Positions 9,121-18,500 of a DNA stretch of 64,000 nt are shown in pieces. Origin of the DNA: UBA9611 sp965237595 (GTDB taxonomy: Bacteria; Chloroflexota; Dehalococcoidia; Lucifugimonadales; UBA3495); contig CBDEFY010000001.1 of assembly GCA_965237595.1 (NCBI GenBank), forward strand, positions 558,001 to 622,000, in the 5' to 3' direction. The notes under the pieces were generated by a model that worked only from the letters and a program-made list of their open reading frames with translations, did no database searches and was not told the origin of the DNA. The translations under genes and the position numbers were made by a program. Position 1 is the stretch's first letter. Each line of letters starts with the position of its first letter.

Positions 9121-9885
9121 CTAGCTGGAGTCCTGATTCAGCTTCGTGAACAAGTCCCGCCACCACCCCTTGCCCTGGGTACCGAAGCCGGACCGTACTC
9201 GGACGACTCCGTTTCTATCTATGGCGATTTTCGTTGACTGGCTTGTTACTCGGTAGGAACGGATGGTATCCGAGGCGGTCACGGCCATTGGGAAGGTATA
9301 CCCTTGCGAATCTCTATATGATCTGATCTTCTCCAACCCCTCGTTGGGGTCGGTGCCCACAGCCACAACTGCCACGTCACCGAACTGGCTTGTCAACTCA
9401 TGCAGCGTCCGTAACTCGGCGCGGCAGTGGGGTCACCAGGTGGCAAAGAAATAGAGGATAAAGGGTTTGTTGCCTAGGAAGTTGGACAGGGCTAGCACTT
9501 CTCCATCTACCGTGGTGACCGTGAAATCCGGGGCCGCCTGGCCAACTTTCGACCCTACTTTAAGTGACAGGGTAGAAGTGGGTTCGGGTACCGGTGTTCC
9601 CGTGGGCACCGGAGTGGGCGATGACGGAACGGGGGTTGCTGGAGTGGGCGTGTTAGCCGTTGTCTCGCCGGGCTCTTCCGTCCCGTGGGTTGGCTTCGAC
9701 TGCATTGAACTGTCCGGAGTTGAGTCCCCACCGACGGAGGGAGCTGGCGTATCCGTAGGAGGCGAGATAATTGCCGGACCGGAGACCGTCGGCTCGGTCT
9801 CCTCGGTGCAGCCTGTGGCGACACTGGCTGCTAGAAACACGCCGAGCAGGCAGGTCGAAATGAGCAGGCTGGACTTCAGGTACAT
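9121..9885 (-). CDS. TlpA/thioredoxin-like lipoprotein, candidate selenoprotein (UGA in WUPHC)
   Basis: Start at 9885 (MYLKSSLLIS) gives a signal peptide with lipobox ending at Cys26 (VATGC), a Thr/Pro-rich linker (about 27-100), then a redoxin domain beginning VGQAAPDFTVTTVDGEVLALSNF. At 9433-9435 the frame has TGA in the context YFFATW-TGA-PHCRAEL. TlpA/ResA proteins have FATWCPHC here, so the stop sits exactly on the first active-site Cys. The same frame continues through GDVAVVAVGTDP and a normal C-terminus to TAG at 9121. With UGA read as Sec it is a 254-residue membrane-anchored thiol oxidoreductase with U151-x-x-C154. A hairpin lies directly 3' of the UGA (separate entry). The alternative is a single TGC/TGT-to-TGA nonsense mutation. 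No other lesion is seen. Confidence 0.65.
9401..9426 (-). promoter_or_regulatory. SECIS-like hairpin after the TlpA UGA
   Basis: Counting from U of UGA as 1, bases 14-19 (GCGCCG) pair with 25-31 (CGGACGC) with one bulged A at 28. The apical loop is AGUUA with G in its second position, 18 nt past the UGA. Pairs 10-12/33-35 extend the stem after one mismatch. Distance and loop fit the bacterial SECIS model, in which SelB binds a hairpin just 3' of the Sec codon. Folding was done by eye. Confidence 0.5.
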
Positions 9886-9892
9886 GGTGATG

Positions 9893-10120
9893 CTAGTACC
9901 CCTCTCCGCGCCATTCAAAGGCCAATGTGGCATGTCTCACGAAAATGACGCCCGGGCCGCGCGTGGACAGCGGTCCGTTGATGGCCAGCGCCGCGATAGT
10001 GTACTCCGCACCGGGTTCCGTTTCAACCGCCACGCCGCGCACCAGAGCCGGGAGTCGCCGGAGTTCACCAGGCCCCAGACCCCATGCAGCAGCTCGTCCG
10101 GTACTCGGTGGCGGTCAACT
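9893..10120 (-). pseudogene. C-terminal fragment of an unidentified protein
   Basis: A frame open for about 75 residues ends GPGVIFVRHATLAFEWRGEGY at TAG 9893-9895, 8 bp before the start of the TlpA-like gene, suggesting they were co-transcribed. It includes GLGPGELRRLPALVRGVAVE and GAEYTIAALAINGPLST. I do not recognise the family. No start codon is found and an in-frame TGA limits it upstream, next to the KAP fragment; the N-terminal part appears deleted. Confidence 0.4.
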
Positions 10121-10140
10121 TCACCGGGCGTCCTGCCCCG

Positions 10141-10590
10141 TCACCCGCCGTTCCGGGTCGTAAGAGCGAACCAAAGACCAGCACCGGTCAATCTGGGCAC
10201 TACACTCGTTGTATCCTCACTGCGGCGTTTCGTAAGTTCATCCAGCCGCCTGTCCCACCTTTCCTTATCGACCCATTCGAACTCCTTGATACGAGTAATA
10301 AGGTCTTCTAGGAACGTGCGTCGCAACGGGTCGTCCTGGTGGGCCCACATATCGAACACTGAAACCTTGAAGGTGCTGTCTCTTGTCTGAGTAAGAAACT
10401 TAGAGGCCAGCTTGACTATCGTGGATTTACCAGCACCCCATCCTCCTTCAAGCCCGATGGACCTGCCACCGCGTTCAGTCTGTACTACTTCCACGATGGA
10501 TCGGGCGACCCGCCCATGTCCTCCGAATGCGTCTGTCTCGACGGGGGTATCCGCAAGAAGTCTAGTGGGGCAAATTTCTTCTGTAACCAT
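10141..10590 (-). pseudogene. KAP-family P-loop NTPase, N-terminal fragment
   Basis: The 149-residue frame has Walker A GLEGGWGAGKST and the KAP-typical stretch FDMWAHQDDPLRRTFLEDLI. KAP NTPases are normally several hundred residues longer, with membrane helices inserted in the P-loop domain and a Walker B much later. Here the frame stops at RNGG and joins unrelated sequence. KAP ATPases are frequent in defence islands, but this one lacks most of the catalytic domain. Confidence 0.7.
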
Positions 10591-10883
10591 AACAGCGCCT
10601 CATGGGGCAAGCAGACGTGCGAGGACAGGCGACGTGCCAATCAATTCAGCTCTAGGTGTTGCTGCTCTGTCGGCGACTCTCAGACCCAAAGATAACCTCG
10701 CCTAGCTAGGAAGTGTGAGGGGGCGATCAGGCTACGCCAATCTAGTCCATATGAACCACCGGCTCGTCAGAGGTCCTGGCCGCTAGCTGGGAAAACCAGC
10801 CCAGGTCTACCTTCGACTGCGCCACACTGCTCTTAGACGTAGCCCACGTTATTGCCTCTGTGTCTCAGTGAAGGCAAGACCGA
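10591..10883. other. No gene seen
   Basis: About 290 bp between the KAP start and the cadherin-like fragment. Short broken frames only; I see no repeat, terminator or RNA structure in it. Confidence 0.5.
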
Positions 10884-11256
10884 TCATATCGGTTGTAGAC
10901 CAAGATACTGGGCAAGCGGGTCAAACGCCGGCTGCATCTCGTCCACGTCAGTGACGCTGATGGTGACCTCCATCCTGGCCTCGTTGCCGGCGGGATCGGA
11001 GGCCACTACCGTGACCTCGTACGCGTTGTCCGTATCGGCGTCCGCTTCGGCTTCGTAGTCGGGCGAGCTCTTAAAGGTGAGTTCCCCACCCGAGCTGATC
11101 TCGAAGTCGGCAGCGTCGTCACCCTCTAGGGACCAGGTGATAGTCGCACTCTCAGGGTCCGTCGCCGAGTAGGTGGCCACCGGGCCCGTCCCGTTCTCAG
11201 CATAGTTTGGTGCGGCGTCCCCCGGTAATCACCGGAGTTTCGTCCACGTCAGTCAC
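10884..11256 (-). pseudogene. Cadherin-like repeat protein fragment (frameshifted)
   Basis: The frame contains ATYSATDPESATITWSLEGDD, ADFEISSGGELTFKSSPDYE and VTVVASDPAGNEARMEVTISVTDVDE, a classic bacterial cadherin-like domain from a tandem-repeat surface protein. A second domain junction (VTDVDETPVITG) lies upstream at about 11230-11256 but is out of frame. A run of five G near 11218 instead of four explains the shift. It is cut at 11257 by an IS21 fragment. Such domains bind Ca2+ in large extracellular adhesins. Confidence 0.7.
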
Positions 11257-11545
11257 CATAGTCAAGGACTACGTGAGGGAGCACCGCCGCCGGTCGCAGG
11301 AGATGTTTGTGCCCCTGTCTCATCCGCCGGGCCACGCCCAGTGCGACTTTGGCGAGGTCCTGGTGATCATCGGCGGGGTGGAACAGAAAGCCCACTGCTT
11401 CGTCGTGGACCTGCCCCATAGCGACGGATGCTTCGTCAAGGCTTACCCGGCCGAGACCACCGAGGCCTTCCTGGACGGCCACGTGTCGGCCTTCGCATTC
11501 CTGGGCGGAGTGCCCCAGAGCATCCTCTACGACAATCCCAGTACT
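11257..11545 (+). pseudogene. IS21-family IstA transposase fragment
   Basis: The plus frame reads VKDYVREHRRRSQEMFVPLSHPPGHAQCDFGEVLVII (in part), then HSDGCFVKAYPAETTEAFLDGH and FLGGVPQSILYDN. These are the first catalytic Asp region and YP-E-T-E-A-FLDGH block of IstA. Both ends are missing and no IstB follows. It separates the cadherin fragment from the nuclease fragment and probably cut both. Confidence 0.8.
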
Positions 11546-11807
11546 CGATGGTTCGTACAAGGTGGGTTTCGTCGGTGGCGCCTAATTGAATCTCTACCTC
11601 GTACCGGGCAAGACTCTCCGGGTCTCGCAATAAGAGGTCAACCCGCCCACCGCTTGGTTGCCTCCGCTCGGAGTCTATGGCTTGTAAGTCTCCCAGTCCG
11701 AGCAACGACGGATCGTCCTGCAATCGTTGATGCAACCAACGCTCGTCGAGGGTCGGGTGACCCTTTAGGGATATAAACTTTGGCGGTACGAAATCAGGCA
11801 TCGACAA
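11546..11807 (-). pseudogene. PD-(D/E)XK nuclease-like protein, N-terminal fragment
   Basis: The start at 11807 gives MSMPDFVPPKFISLKGHPTL, then GRVDLLLRDPESLARYEVEIQLG and DETHLVRTIEYW. The D-x(n)-ExE pattern between VDLLL and YEVEIQLG is a restriction-endonuclease-like active-site arrangement. The frame is intact up to EYW, where IS21 sequence takes over at about 11545. It lies 94 bp downstream of the OGG-type glycosylase on the same strand, so the two may once have worked together. Substrate unknown. Confidence 0.55.
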
Positions 11808-11901
11808 AGTTCCACCTCCTTGTGGTCTCGGATTTCGGGTTCAGTACATTGCGACCAATTGACACTTTGTTCCACACTGGTCGGAACAGTTCAGGGGCTC
11901 G

Positions 11902-12771
11902 CTAAAGCTCAGGCGAGATTGGTTCCATTCTCAGAAGACGTTCGTAAAACAGCAGTTGGCCAGCGTATCCCGCGTGGGAACCAAAGTATTCCTTGGCCCA
12001 CTCCAGGAGCCTCATGTTCTTCGCGCCGGAAGTGTATTTCTTCCCGTAATGCTCCCATAACGCGGCGGCAATGTGCCTGTCAACCGGGAAAGCCTCCGCC
12101 TTGTCCAGGGAGAACAGGCAGACGCAGTCGGCGATCTTCGGCCCAATGCCGTTGTAGGACATCAGCAGTCCCTTGGCCTGTGTGTAGGGCAGGTGCCGGA
12201 GCGCGTCCAGGTCGAGTTCGCCTTGGACTATATCCCGGGCGACGGAGTGAATTCGACCGCCGCGATTCAGACCGAGACTCAAGCTGTTCAACTCGGTTTC
12301 GCCTACATCCAGCAGGCGCTGGGGAGTGGGAAAGGAATTGAGCTTGACCCCTTCCAGCGCCTGCGGGACTCCGTACCTGTCGGCCAGCACCTCGACAATT
12401 CTGGCGATTCGGTCGATGTTGTTGTTTTGAGAACAGATGTAGGAGACAAGGCACTCCCAGGGGTCCTGACGCAGGATGCGCATCCCACCGAAACATTCCA
12501 CCAACCCGGCCATTTTGGTGTCAACGCGGCGGAGCGCTTCGTGGACGGTCAGAATGTCGCTATTCAAGCCGAGGTAGGATTCGATCTGGCGCTCGATAGA
12601 CTCCTCTGTCACACTACTGCGAAACTCAATCCCGTCTCCGGACTGGCGAACCTTCACCGGGCAACCGTTGACCACACCGAAGTACCAGCCCTCCCGCTCA
12701 ACCCAGCGAAAAGCCTGGGATCGGAGCCACAGGAGTTCCAGTTTGAACGGTAGTCGGGCGCGAAGATACAT
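11902..12771 (-). CDS. OGG1-type 8-oxoguanine DNA glycosylase/AP lyase
   Basis: A full-length 289-residue protein. The N-terminal beta domain has QAFRWVEREGWYFGVV (18-33). The helical domain contains DPWECLVSYICSQNNNIDRI (103-122), very close to the OGG1 signature. The HhH-GPD motif is NGIGPKIADCVCLFSL with catalytic Lys212 and Asp231 in AFPVD. OGG enzymes excise 8-oxoG opposite C and nick the strand by beta-elimination. Neighbours are defence-type genes rather than housekeeping repair genes. A diverged paralogue lies at 25699-27704, also in a defence operon, so a role in attacking or sensing modified DNA is possible but unproven. Confidence 0.85.
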   Translation of the reverse strand: MYLRARLPFKLELLWLRSQAFRWVEREGWYFGVVNGCPVKVRQSGDGIEFRSSVTEESIERQIESYLGLNSDILTVHEALRRVDTKMAGLVECFGGMRILRQDPWECLVSYICSQNNNIDRIARIVEVLADRYGVPQALEGVKLNSFPTPQRLLDVGETELNSLSLGLNRGGRIHSVARDIVQGELDLDALRHLPYTQAKGLLMSYNGIGPKIADCVCLFSLDKAEAFPVDRHIAAALWEHYGKKYTSGAKNMRLLEWAKEYFGSHAGYAGQLLFYERLLRMEPISPEL

Positions 12772-12931
12772 GTGCTATGTCTCGGGAAGCTGAATACCGT
12801 CGGTTCCCTCTTGGCGGGTTCTTCATACAGGATTTTGGACGCCGGGACTCCCGTAGTCAATTTGCCCTTGCTGATTTACTCCGAGTTTGCATTGCAGCTT
12901 CTGCTAGCCCTTCCTGCCGTATATCGTTGGC

Positions 12932-13582
12932 TTATTGGAAAGGGCACGTTAGCTCCAGCACATCCGGGTTGCGCCACGCCTTTCCCAGAGGTCCCGCCCT
13001 TTCCAACATATCCGCGTGGGAAACCCACAGAGGCAGGTCCACCCCGGCGCGGTCCATCTCCCGACGGGCCACGCCGTGAAAATTGGACTCCGCCAGTTCG
13101 TTGTCGAAGACGACGAGCACCAGGGGCCACTCGCCGTGGTCGTCCAGGAGCTGCTTGGACGAATAGTAGCGCAGGTAGGGCACCAGCCGGGCCGCCATGG
13201 TGCCGGGCCGCACCGCCCGCCGCTCCCATTCCAGGACGAAGGGGAACGTCTCGCTGCCCCGGCGCAAAATGCCGAAGGCGTCGGGGTGGATGGAGCGCAG
13301 CCTGCCCCGGTGCCGGAAGCGGCGGGACGCCCGGTGGGGCGGGTCGAACTGCACGACCCGGTAGCCCCGTTCACATGCCTGCCGGGACATCCGGCCCAGG
13401 AACCGGTGCACCGCATCGGTGTGCTCGATGGTCCGGGCCAGGGCGCGGCTGCGGGTTCCCGAGACCTCCCGCCACGTCGCCGGGGAACTTCCGTCCGCTG
13501 ATTCCACGCTCCACCTCTGTAGCACCTCCGCCCAGCATCGATTCTTCGTGCTGGCTGGAAACAAGAAACCCGACAGCATCAA
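12932..13582 (-). CDS. Replication-relaxation family protein, N-terminally truncated
   Basis: The 216-residue frame contains LRSIHPDAFGILRRGSETFPFVLEWERRAVRP, MAARLVPYLRYYSSKQLL, and PLVLVVFDNELAESNFHGVARREM, the nuclease-like C-terminal part of replication-relaxation proteins found on mobile elements of Actinomycetota and Chloroflexota. The usual N-terminal winged helix is missing; upstream is the broken IS630 at 13613. The first ~30 residues may be junk from the junction. Role in plasmid or conjugative-element replication is by family association. Confidence 0.6.
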   Translation of the reverse strand: MMLSGFLFPASTKNRCWAEVLQRWSVESADGSSPATWREVSGTRSRALARTIEHTDAVHRFLGRMSRQACERGYRVVQFDPPHRASRRFRHRGRLRSIHPDAFGILRRGSETFPFVLEWERRAVRPGTMAARLVPYLRYYSSKQLLDDHGEWPLVLVVFDNELAESNFHGVARREMDRAGVDLPLWVSHADMLERAGPLGKAWRNPDVLELTCPFQ

Positions 13583-13634
13583 CCGGCAAAGGAGGCCCTA
13601 CGCGACTCCTGGATAAGTGGCAACTGAATGTAGG

Positions 13635-14729
13635 TGACGTAAGGGAACAGATGTATCAAGCGCCAACACCACGGGAGCGGGAGCGTTGGCATGGCCTATG
13701 GTTGTTGGTCCAAGGGTGGTCGGTCACTCAAGTGGCTGAGGCTTTGGAGAGAGACTCTCACACGATAGGAGACTGGCTGTCCAGTTTTCGCCGGGCCGGG
13801 GCCCAGGGTATGGTCTTTGAACACACTGGAGGTTCCCCCCCGCCCTGAACGCCGGGCAACAAGACCAACTGAAGTCCGCGGTGCTAAATCCTGCTGGAGA
13901 GGCGGGAGTTGAATTGTCCAACTGGAACTGGAAAGTAGTGAGGCAATTCCTCAAGCAGAGCTTTGATCTGGGGCTCAGTCGGAGCAGCTGCTTGAACTAC
14001 CTACACCGGCTGGGCTTTTAGCTGAAGCGGCCCAAGAAACGCCTCTTGAAAGCTAAGGATGAAGAGCGGAAAGCTTTCGTCCTCCAGTACAGCCAAATCC
14101 GAGAGGAGGCCGAAAGGATAGGGGCCAAAATCTTCTTCGTGGACGAAGCCCACTTTCGGGCCGATGCTGACCTGAGGGGGAAATGGGTGCTCAAGGGAGA
14201 GCCAGCGCTGGTGGACTCCACCAGTCCACGGTGGGGAGAGAAGGCCTGCTACTACTCGGGAGTTTGTCTGGAGAGTGGGGAGGTGGAAGCCATGGAAATA
14301 GCTGGAAACAGCAATGCCGAGACCTCCACCGCCTTTTTACAGCAGCTACGAGAAAACCATCCTGGACCTCTGGTAGTGATTTGGGACAATGGTCCAGCCC
14401 ACCGAGGAGAAGCGATTCGCAGCTATCTGGCCACTCCTGACTTGCATCTGAGGTTGGTAGCCTTACCGGCCTACAGCCCAGACTTCAATGCCGAAGAAGC
14501 CGTCTGGGACTGGGCCAGGGAAGAGGTCACGGCCAACGAATGCCTGGGAACAAAAGCCCAAGTCCAAGAGAAGATGAACGCATTCTTCGACGGGCTAACA
14601 CACCGTAACGATGAAGTGAGACATCGCTGCCGAACCCTGTTACAAGCCAGAGCCGACGCATTAATGTTTACACCTGCCGTGCCTTTGCCATCGTTGCAAA
14701 ATGTAGTTCCCACCTTGGCTTTGGTTTAG
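13635..14729 (+). pseudogene. IS630-family transposase (broken), with intact right end
   Basis: The N-terminal helix-turn-helix (RERERWHGLWLLVQGWSVTQVAEALERDSHT) runs in one frame to 13848. Coding continues in another frame and meets an in-frame TAG after YLHRLGF (~14019). The DDE part is then open: IFFVDEAHFRADADLRG, VVIWDNGPAHRGEAI and LPAYSPDFNAEEAVWDWARE carry the catalytic residues. The right end is CACCTTGGCTTTGGTT followed by TA at 14727-14728. That target TA supplies the TAG stop of the transposase. The left inverted repeat is not found near 13600, so the copy cannot move itself. The right end matches two MITEs at 34175 and 37562. Confidence 0.8.
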
Positions 14730-14811
14730 GTGGTACAGTTTTACTCCGCCCCAGTGGCCCAACATGCCTCCGCCATTGACAGACCTGGCCCCTGCGTTCC
14801 CTCGACACTGC

Positions 14812-14839
14812 TTGACACCTCTGCTAGGTGTGCTACAAA
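14812..14839 (+). promoter_or_regulatory. hicBA promoter with overlapping operator palindrome
   Basis: TTGACA at 14812-14817 and TACAAA at 14834-14839 are separated by 16 bp. The spacer holds a perfect palindrome ACACCT-CTGCT-AGGTGT (14815-14831). Its position inside the promoter fits autorepression by a HicB-type antitoxin. The first ATG follows at 14847. Confidence 0.6.
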
Positions 14840-14846
14840 GAAGTAA

Positions 14847-15143
14847 ATGTCTATGAGCAACCAAACCCTCAAAATCAAACCCCGAAGGAGTGGCAAGGTG
14901 AAGACCTACGTGTTCAAGATCGAGGTTGAACAAGACGAAGACGGACGCTGGGGTGCTGAAATCCCCACTCTGCCAGGTTGTGCAGTTTGGGGTTATACCA
15001 GAGAAGAAGCCTTGGAAGCTCTTAGAGACGGCGCCCAGGCGTACCTTGAAGTGCTATTTGAAGATGGGCGCTCTCTACCGAAAGAGGCAGAAGCAGATGC
15101 GATTGTTATCCCTGGGTCTGAAGTAGTTGCTATCACCCTATGA
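14847..15143 (+). CDS. hicB: HicB-family antitoxin
   Basis: A 98-residue protein with the HicB partial RNase-H-like fold: YVFKIEVEQDEDGRWGAEIPTLPGCAVWGYTREEALEALRDGAQAYLE. GWGAEIPTLPGC is the diagnostic stretch. The C-terminal part (DAIVIPGSEVVAITL) lacks an obvious DNA-binding domain, though the operator palindrome upstream suggests the complex binds DNA. It overlaps the next gene by ATGA at 15140-15143. The first ATG (14847) or the second (14853) may start it. HicB normally neutralises the HicA mRNA interferase. Confidence 0.8.
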   Translation: MSMSNQTLKIKPRRSGKVKTYVFKIEVEQDEDGRWGAEIPTLPGCAVWGYTREEALEALRDGAQAYLEVLFEDGRSLPKEAEADAIVIPGSEVVAITL

Positions 15144-15396
15144 GAGACGTCGGGAGACTCGTTCATCTCTTACGTAGCACTCCCGTTCGAGAACTGATGC
15201 GAGCTCTCGAACGGGAGATTTTATTTTAAGGAGAACCGCCAGAACCGGTGGCCACGTCTATACCCATCCCGATGGAAGGATGACATTGATCCACTACCAC
15301 CGAGGAAGCGATACCCTCGATCGGAAAACCCTGGCCAGCGTCCTCAGAGCAACTCGCTGGACAGAAGAAGACCTTCGGCGATTGCGCCTTCTCTAA
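15140..15396 (+). pseudogene. hicA: HicA toxin, frameshifted
   Basis: ATG at 15140 overlaps the hicB stop. The first frame gives TPVRELMRALEREILF then TAA at about 15227. The rest of HicA lies in another frame: LRRTARTGGHVYTHPDGRMTLIHYHRGSDTLDRKTLASVLRATRWTEEDLRRL, with the catalytic His in the GGHVYTHPDGR region. A one-base change in the T-rich stretch ATTTTATTTTAAGG near 15215-15228 would restore one frame. It is either a genuine toxin-killing mutation or a base-calling error. The 3' half is well conserved, so the lesion would be recent. Confidence 0.7.
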
Positions 15397-15426
15397 CCCT
15401 GCATTCTTTCAATTAGTCATTACAGT

Positions 15427-15462
15427 AAACAACACCCCCTCGGTGAGAGGGGGTGTTGTTTT
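15427..15462. terminator. Strong intrinsic terminator, usable from both sides
   Basis: A 14-bp perfect stem, AAACAACACCCCCT / AGGGGGTGTTGTTT, with loop CGGTGAG. A T-run on the right and an A-run on the left allow termination of hicBA (plus strand) and possibly of minus-strand transcription from the SIR2 gene. Confidence 0.85.
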
Positions 15463-15599
15463 GCAAATCTCCCAAATCTTAGTACCATATTAGTCAGAAC
15501 GATTATTTTGACTAATTAACTACTCCTTTACTCCTGATTACATATTCTTTCAAGGCTAGCGTGAGAGAAGGCTAGATTTGCTGGGAATGTGTTTTACGT

Positions 15600-18500
15600 C
15601 TAAGGAGACAACAGTTGAACCGACGTCGCCACGGGGCCTTGCAATGACAATCGTATATTGAAAGCAACTTGGCTTCCATAATTCAACTCAGCATCGACAT
15701 CTTTGTCTACGAAATATCGATTCAAATACAAATCCAGTGGATGCTCAGCTCTACCGATGAACCCGTAGGTATCTCGAATAGCCTTTATTCTTCCGCTGCC
15801 TTTCATAGTTGTAACGTCGCAAAACTGTGGTAACGGACGAAGCTGTCTTTTCTCCCGATCTTCAAGTTCAAGTCCCGTTAGTGAAGAGAACACAGTGTCC
15901 GCTTGGGTTTCTTCCCCTTTTATATATAGATAGACTGCCAAATCAAAACCGGCCTGCCAATTTCGCATGTTTGGTCCAGCCGCGACCCGCAACTCGGTCG
16001 TTACGGCATCTCGGGGGGCATCGACACAGGCTAGCGCAATTCCTTTAAGATGTCGTAGTTTTTGATCGTCCGAATCGAGGTCAAGCCCTTCTTGCAAAAC
16101 CGTAAGGAGCTCTGTCGTTCGTTCCTGCCTGAGCAAAAACCGGCCATACACGTATCGCGCAGATCTGTTGGATGAATTATCGGTTAACGACTTGCGGAAA
16201 GCTTTATCGGCATCTTCCAACTGGCCTAGTTCATCATAGACTCGTCCTTTTTCGGCCACCATGGTACTGGGTTCGTAGGTTTTTTGTTCGCCTTCTTCCA
16301 GCACACTCAGGGCCCGAGAGTACCAATCAACCTTTTCAGCCTCGTCAGTTCCGCGACGGGCCCTTGCTCTATATAGGGTCGCCAGCGAACCGTAAGATAC
16401 CGGATCTTTCGGGTAGCGCCGAATTAGCTCCAGGAACCTTTCATCCGCGTTTGCAAAATGAATTGGTTCCCACGAGGTGCCCGACCTATGTTCATACTGC
16501 CTGAGTGCCAACATGCCCCAGCTATGCTGAATCGATTTATCTCGCGGATCCAGGTCTCTCGCCGCGCCGAGTTGTTGCTGAGCAGTGTCAAATCTCCTAG
16601 CATCGATGGCAGCAATGGCCCAATGTTGTGCGGCGGTTGCATCAACTGGGTTCGCATCGCGACAAGCTTTGTAAAAGGCCGCCTTCAGGCTATACGAGAT
16701 TAAAGAATCAGCCAACTCTCGACTTCTAGAGAGGCGTTGATAGGCCAATCTATCGTCAGAGATGCCTAAATCGAGGGATTCCATGATTCGCCGGTACACA
16801 GATAATCTCTCAACGGCGGCTGGTATCTTGTAGTCGGCAACTATCTGGGCGACAATTGGATGCCGTGCGCGATATACGAGCTCGTCATCTTCCTTGTCCT
16901 CAATTATTACTCTTTCTGCAGGGTTTAGGATCTTTTCTTGGAAGTCGCCGAACGGAACGCCCGTTAATCTTCGTAGCACACCGGCACGCATCGGGACTTT
17001 TGCCTGATAAACGCTGCATATTAACAGGTATGCCTCTCGAGAAGATTCCTCTGGAATCGCAGAGTATTCATCCTGAATGATTTGATCAAAACGAGCGCCC
17101 TCTGTAGCTTCGCGTAGAGCGACCAGAAGTTGACGGTCAGCACGCCGAATAAATGCCTGCCTTCGCTCTATCGGGGTCTGTTGTGCAAGCACGCCTAGCT
17201 GCCCTGCAATTTCTAGCTTCTCCAACAGCGCATCAATCTCTGGCGTGGTAAGGTAATGCAAATCGAACGAGAGATCGAAGGCCAATCCATGGCTCTGGTT
17301 TTTGTAGCCCCATTCGTTCAGTCGAGCGCATCCGAGGATTGTAATGTCCGCTTTGTCCCGTCGCGCCGCGGAAATAAAATCTTCCAGTTCTTGTATACGG
17401 TCCTCAATATCATCTACAGCGACATAGAGTCTAGTGCTCAGGGCCTGAATCAATGGCCGCAGCACGGTGTAATCCATTGATCGTTGGTCCCGGACGGCGA
17501 CAACGGGCAATTTCCAGTCGTTTAATAAGTCGGCACAAATCCTTTTTACGAGTGTTGATTTTCCAGAACCCGCCTCGCCAAACAGCACGACAGTCCGCAA
17601 CTGGGTGACATCGGCGTGGCCTACCAAGGCCAAGATAACCTCGTCAGAAACCTCTCGTCTGGAGTCGTGGTCGGCGGCTATGTCGGTCCACTGTGGTTGG
17701 TTACCTTTGTAAAAATCTTGGGCATTCGCTAAGCCAACCCGCATTGCTTCCAGTGGGAAAGCATAATGGTAGCGAATGGCTCTTATATCATCGTGGCCCA
17801 GTTCGGGAACTTCGGGGAGCGCGCCTTCGAGTGATGATTCTTTGGCTTCTTCCGATTCAGTATGGACCGATACCGACTCCAGGAGCCATGGAAAGAACTC
17901 CTCAGCGTACGTATTGATCAGTGAAATCTTCCTGTTACGATCCCAAACTAGTTTCTCGTATTCTTTGGCTCCAGGGGTTAATGCGAACGACCTGCGAAGA
18001 CCGTTGACCCCGCCACATTCGTCGACAATTTCCCCCAAAACGTCCTGGAAAAACGTGTCCATACGGCTATAGCCGACATAGAGCACCGCATATTCGGATA
18101 GGTCATCAGCGAGTCGCCGGAACAGTCTCCTTCGCATGTCACGGGCTTTTGCCGTTTCTTCATATGTGATAGCTAGCGAGCTTTCTGGAGAGTCAATCCT
18201 GGAGATACAGCCGTGCAGCTTGTACAGCGGTATAGTTCCATCTGGTAAATTAGATATCGGGGTCAAATTGCTGTAAATTGGCTGTACCAGTTGTACCGGA
18301 TTGCTAACAGAGTCGTAGGAATTTTCGATGATCAGGTCGTAATTGGTTGTATATATTGCCTTCCAAGGGACTCGCGGTATGGTCAATGCTGCTGGACTAG
18401 GTTTTAATGCGATAAGCTGTCGGCGTATAAATAAGTCGATATCGTACTTGTTATGGAAGGCCAATGAGTAGTCAGCTGCCAACGCCAGGTTATCCTGTTC

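Noticed and set aside
14017..14022. In-frame TAG in the IS630 transposase as recoding
   Set aside because: The same gene also has a frameshift and lacks its left end, so it is simply decayed.
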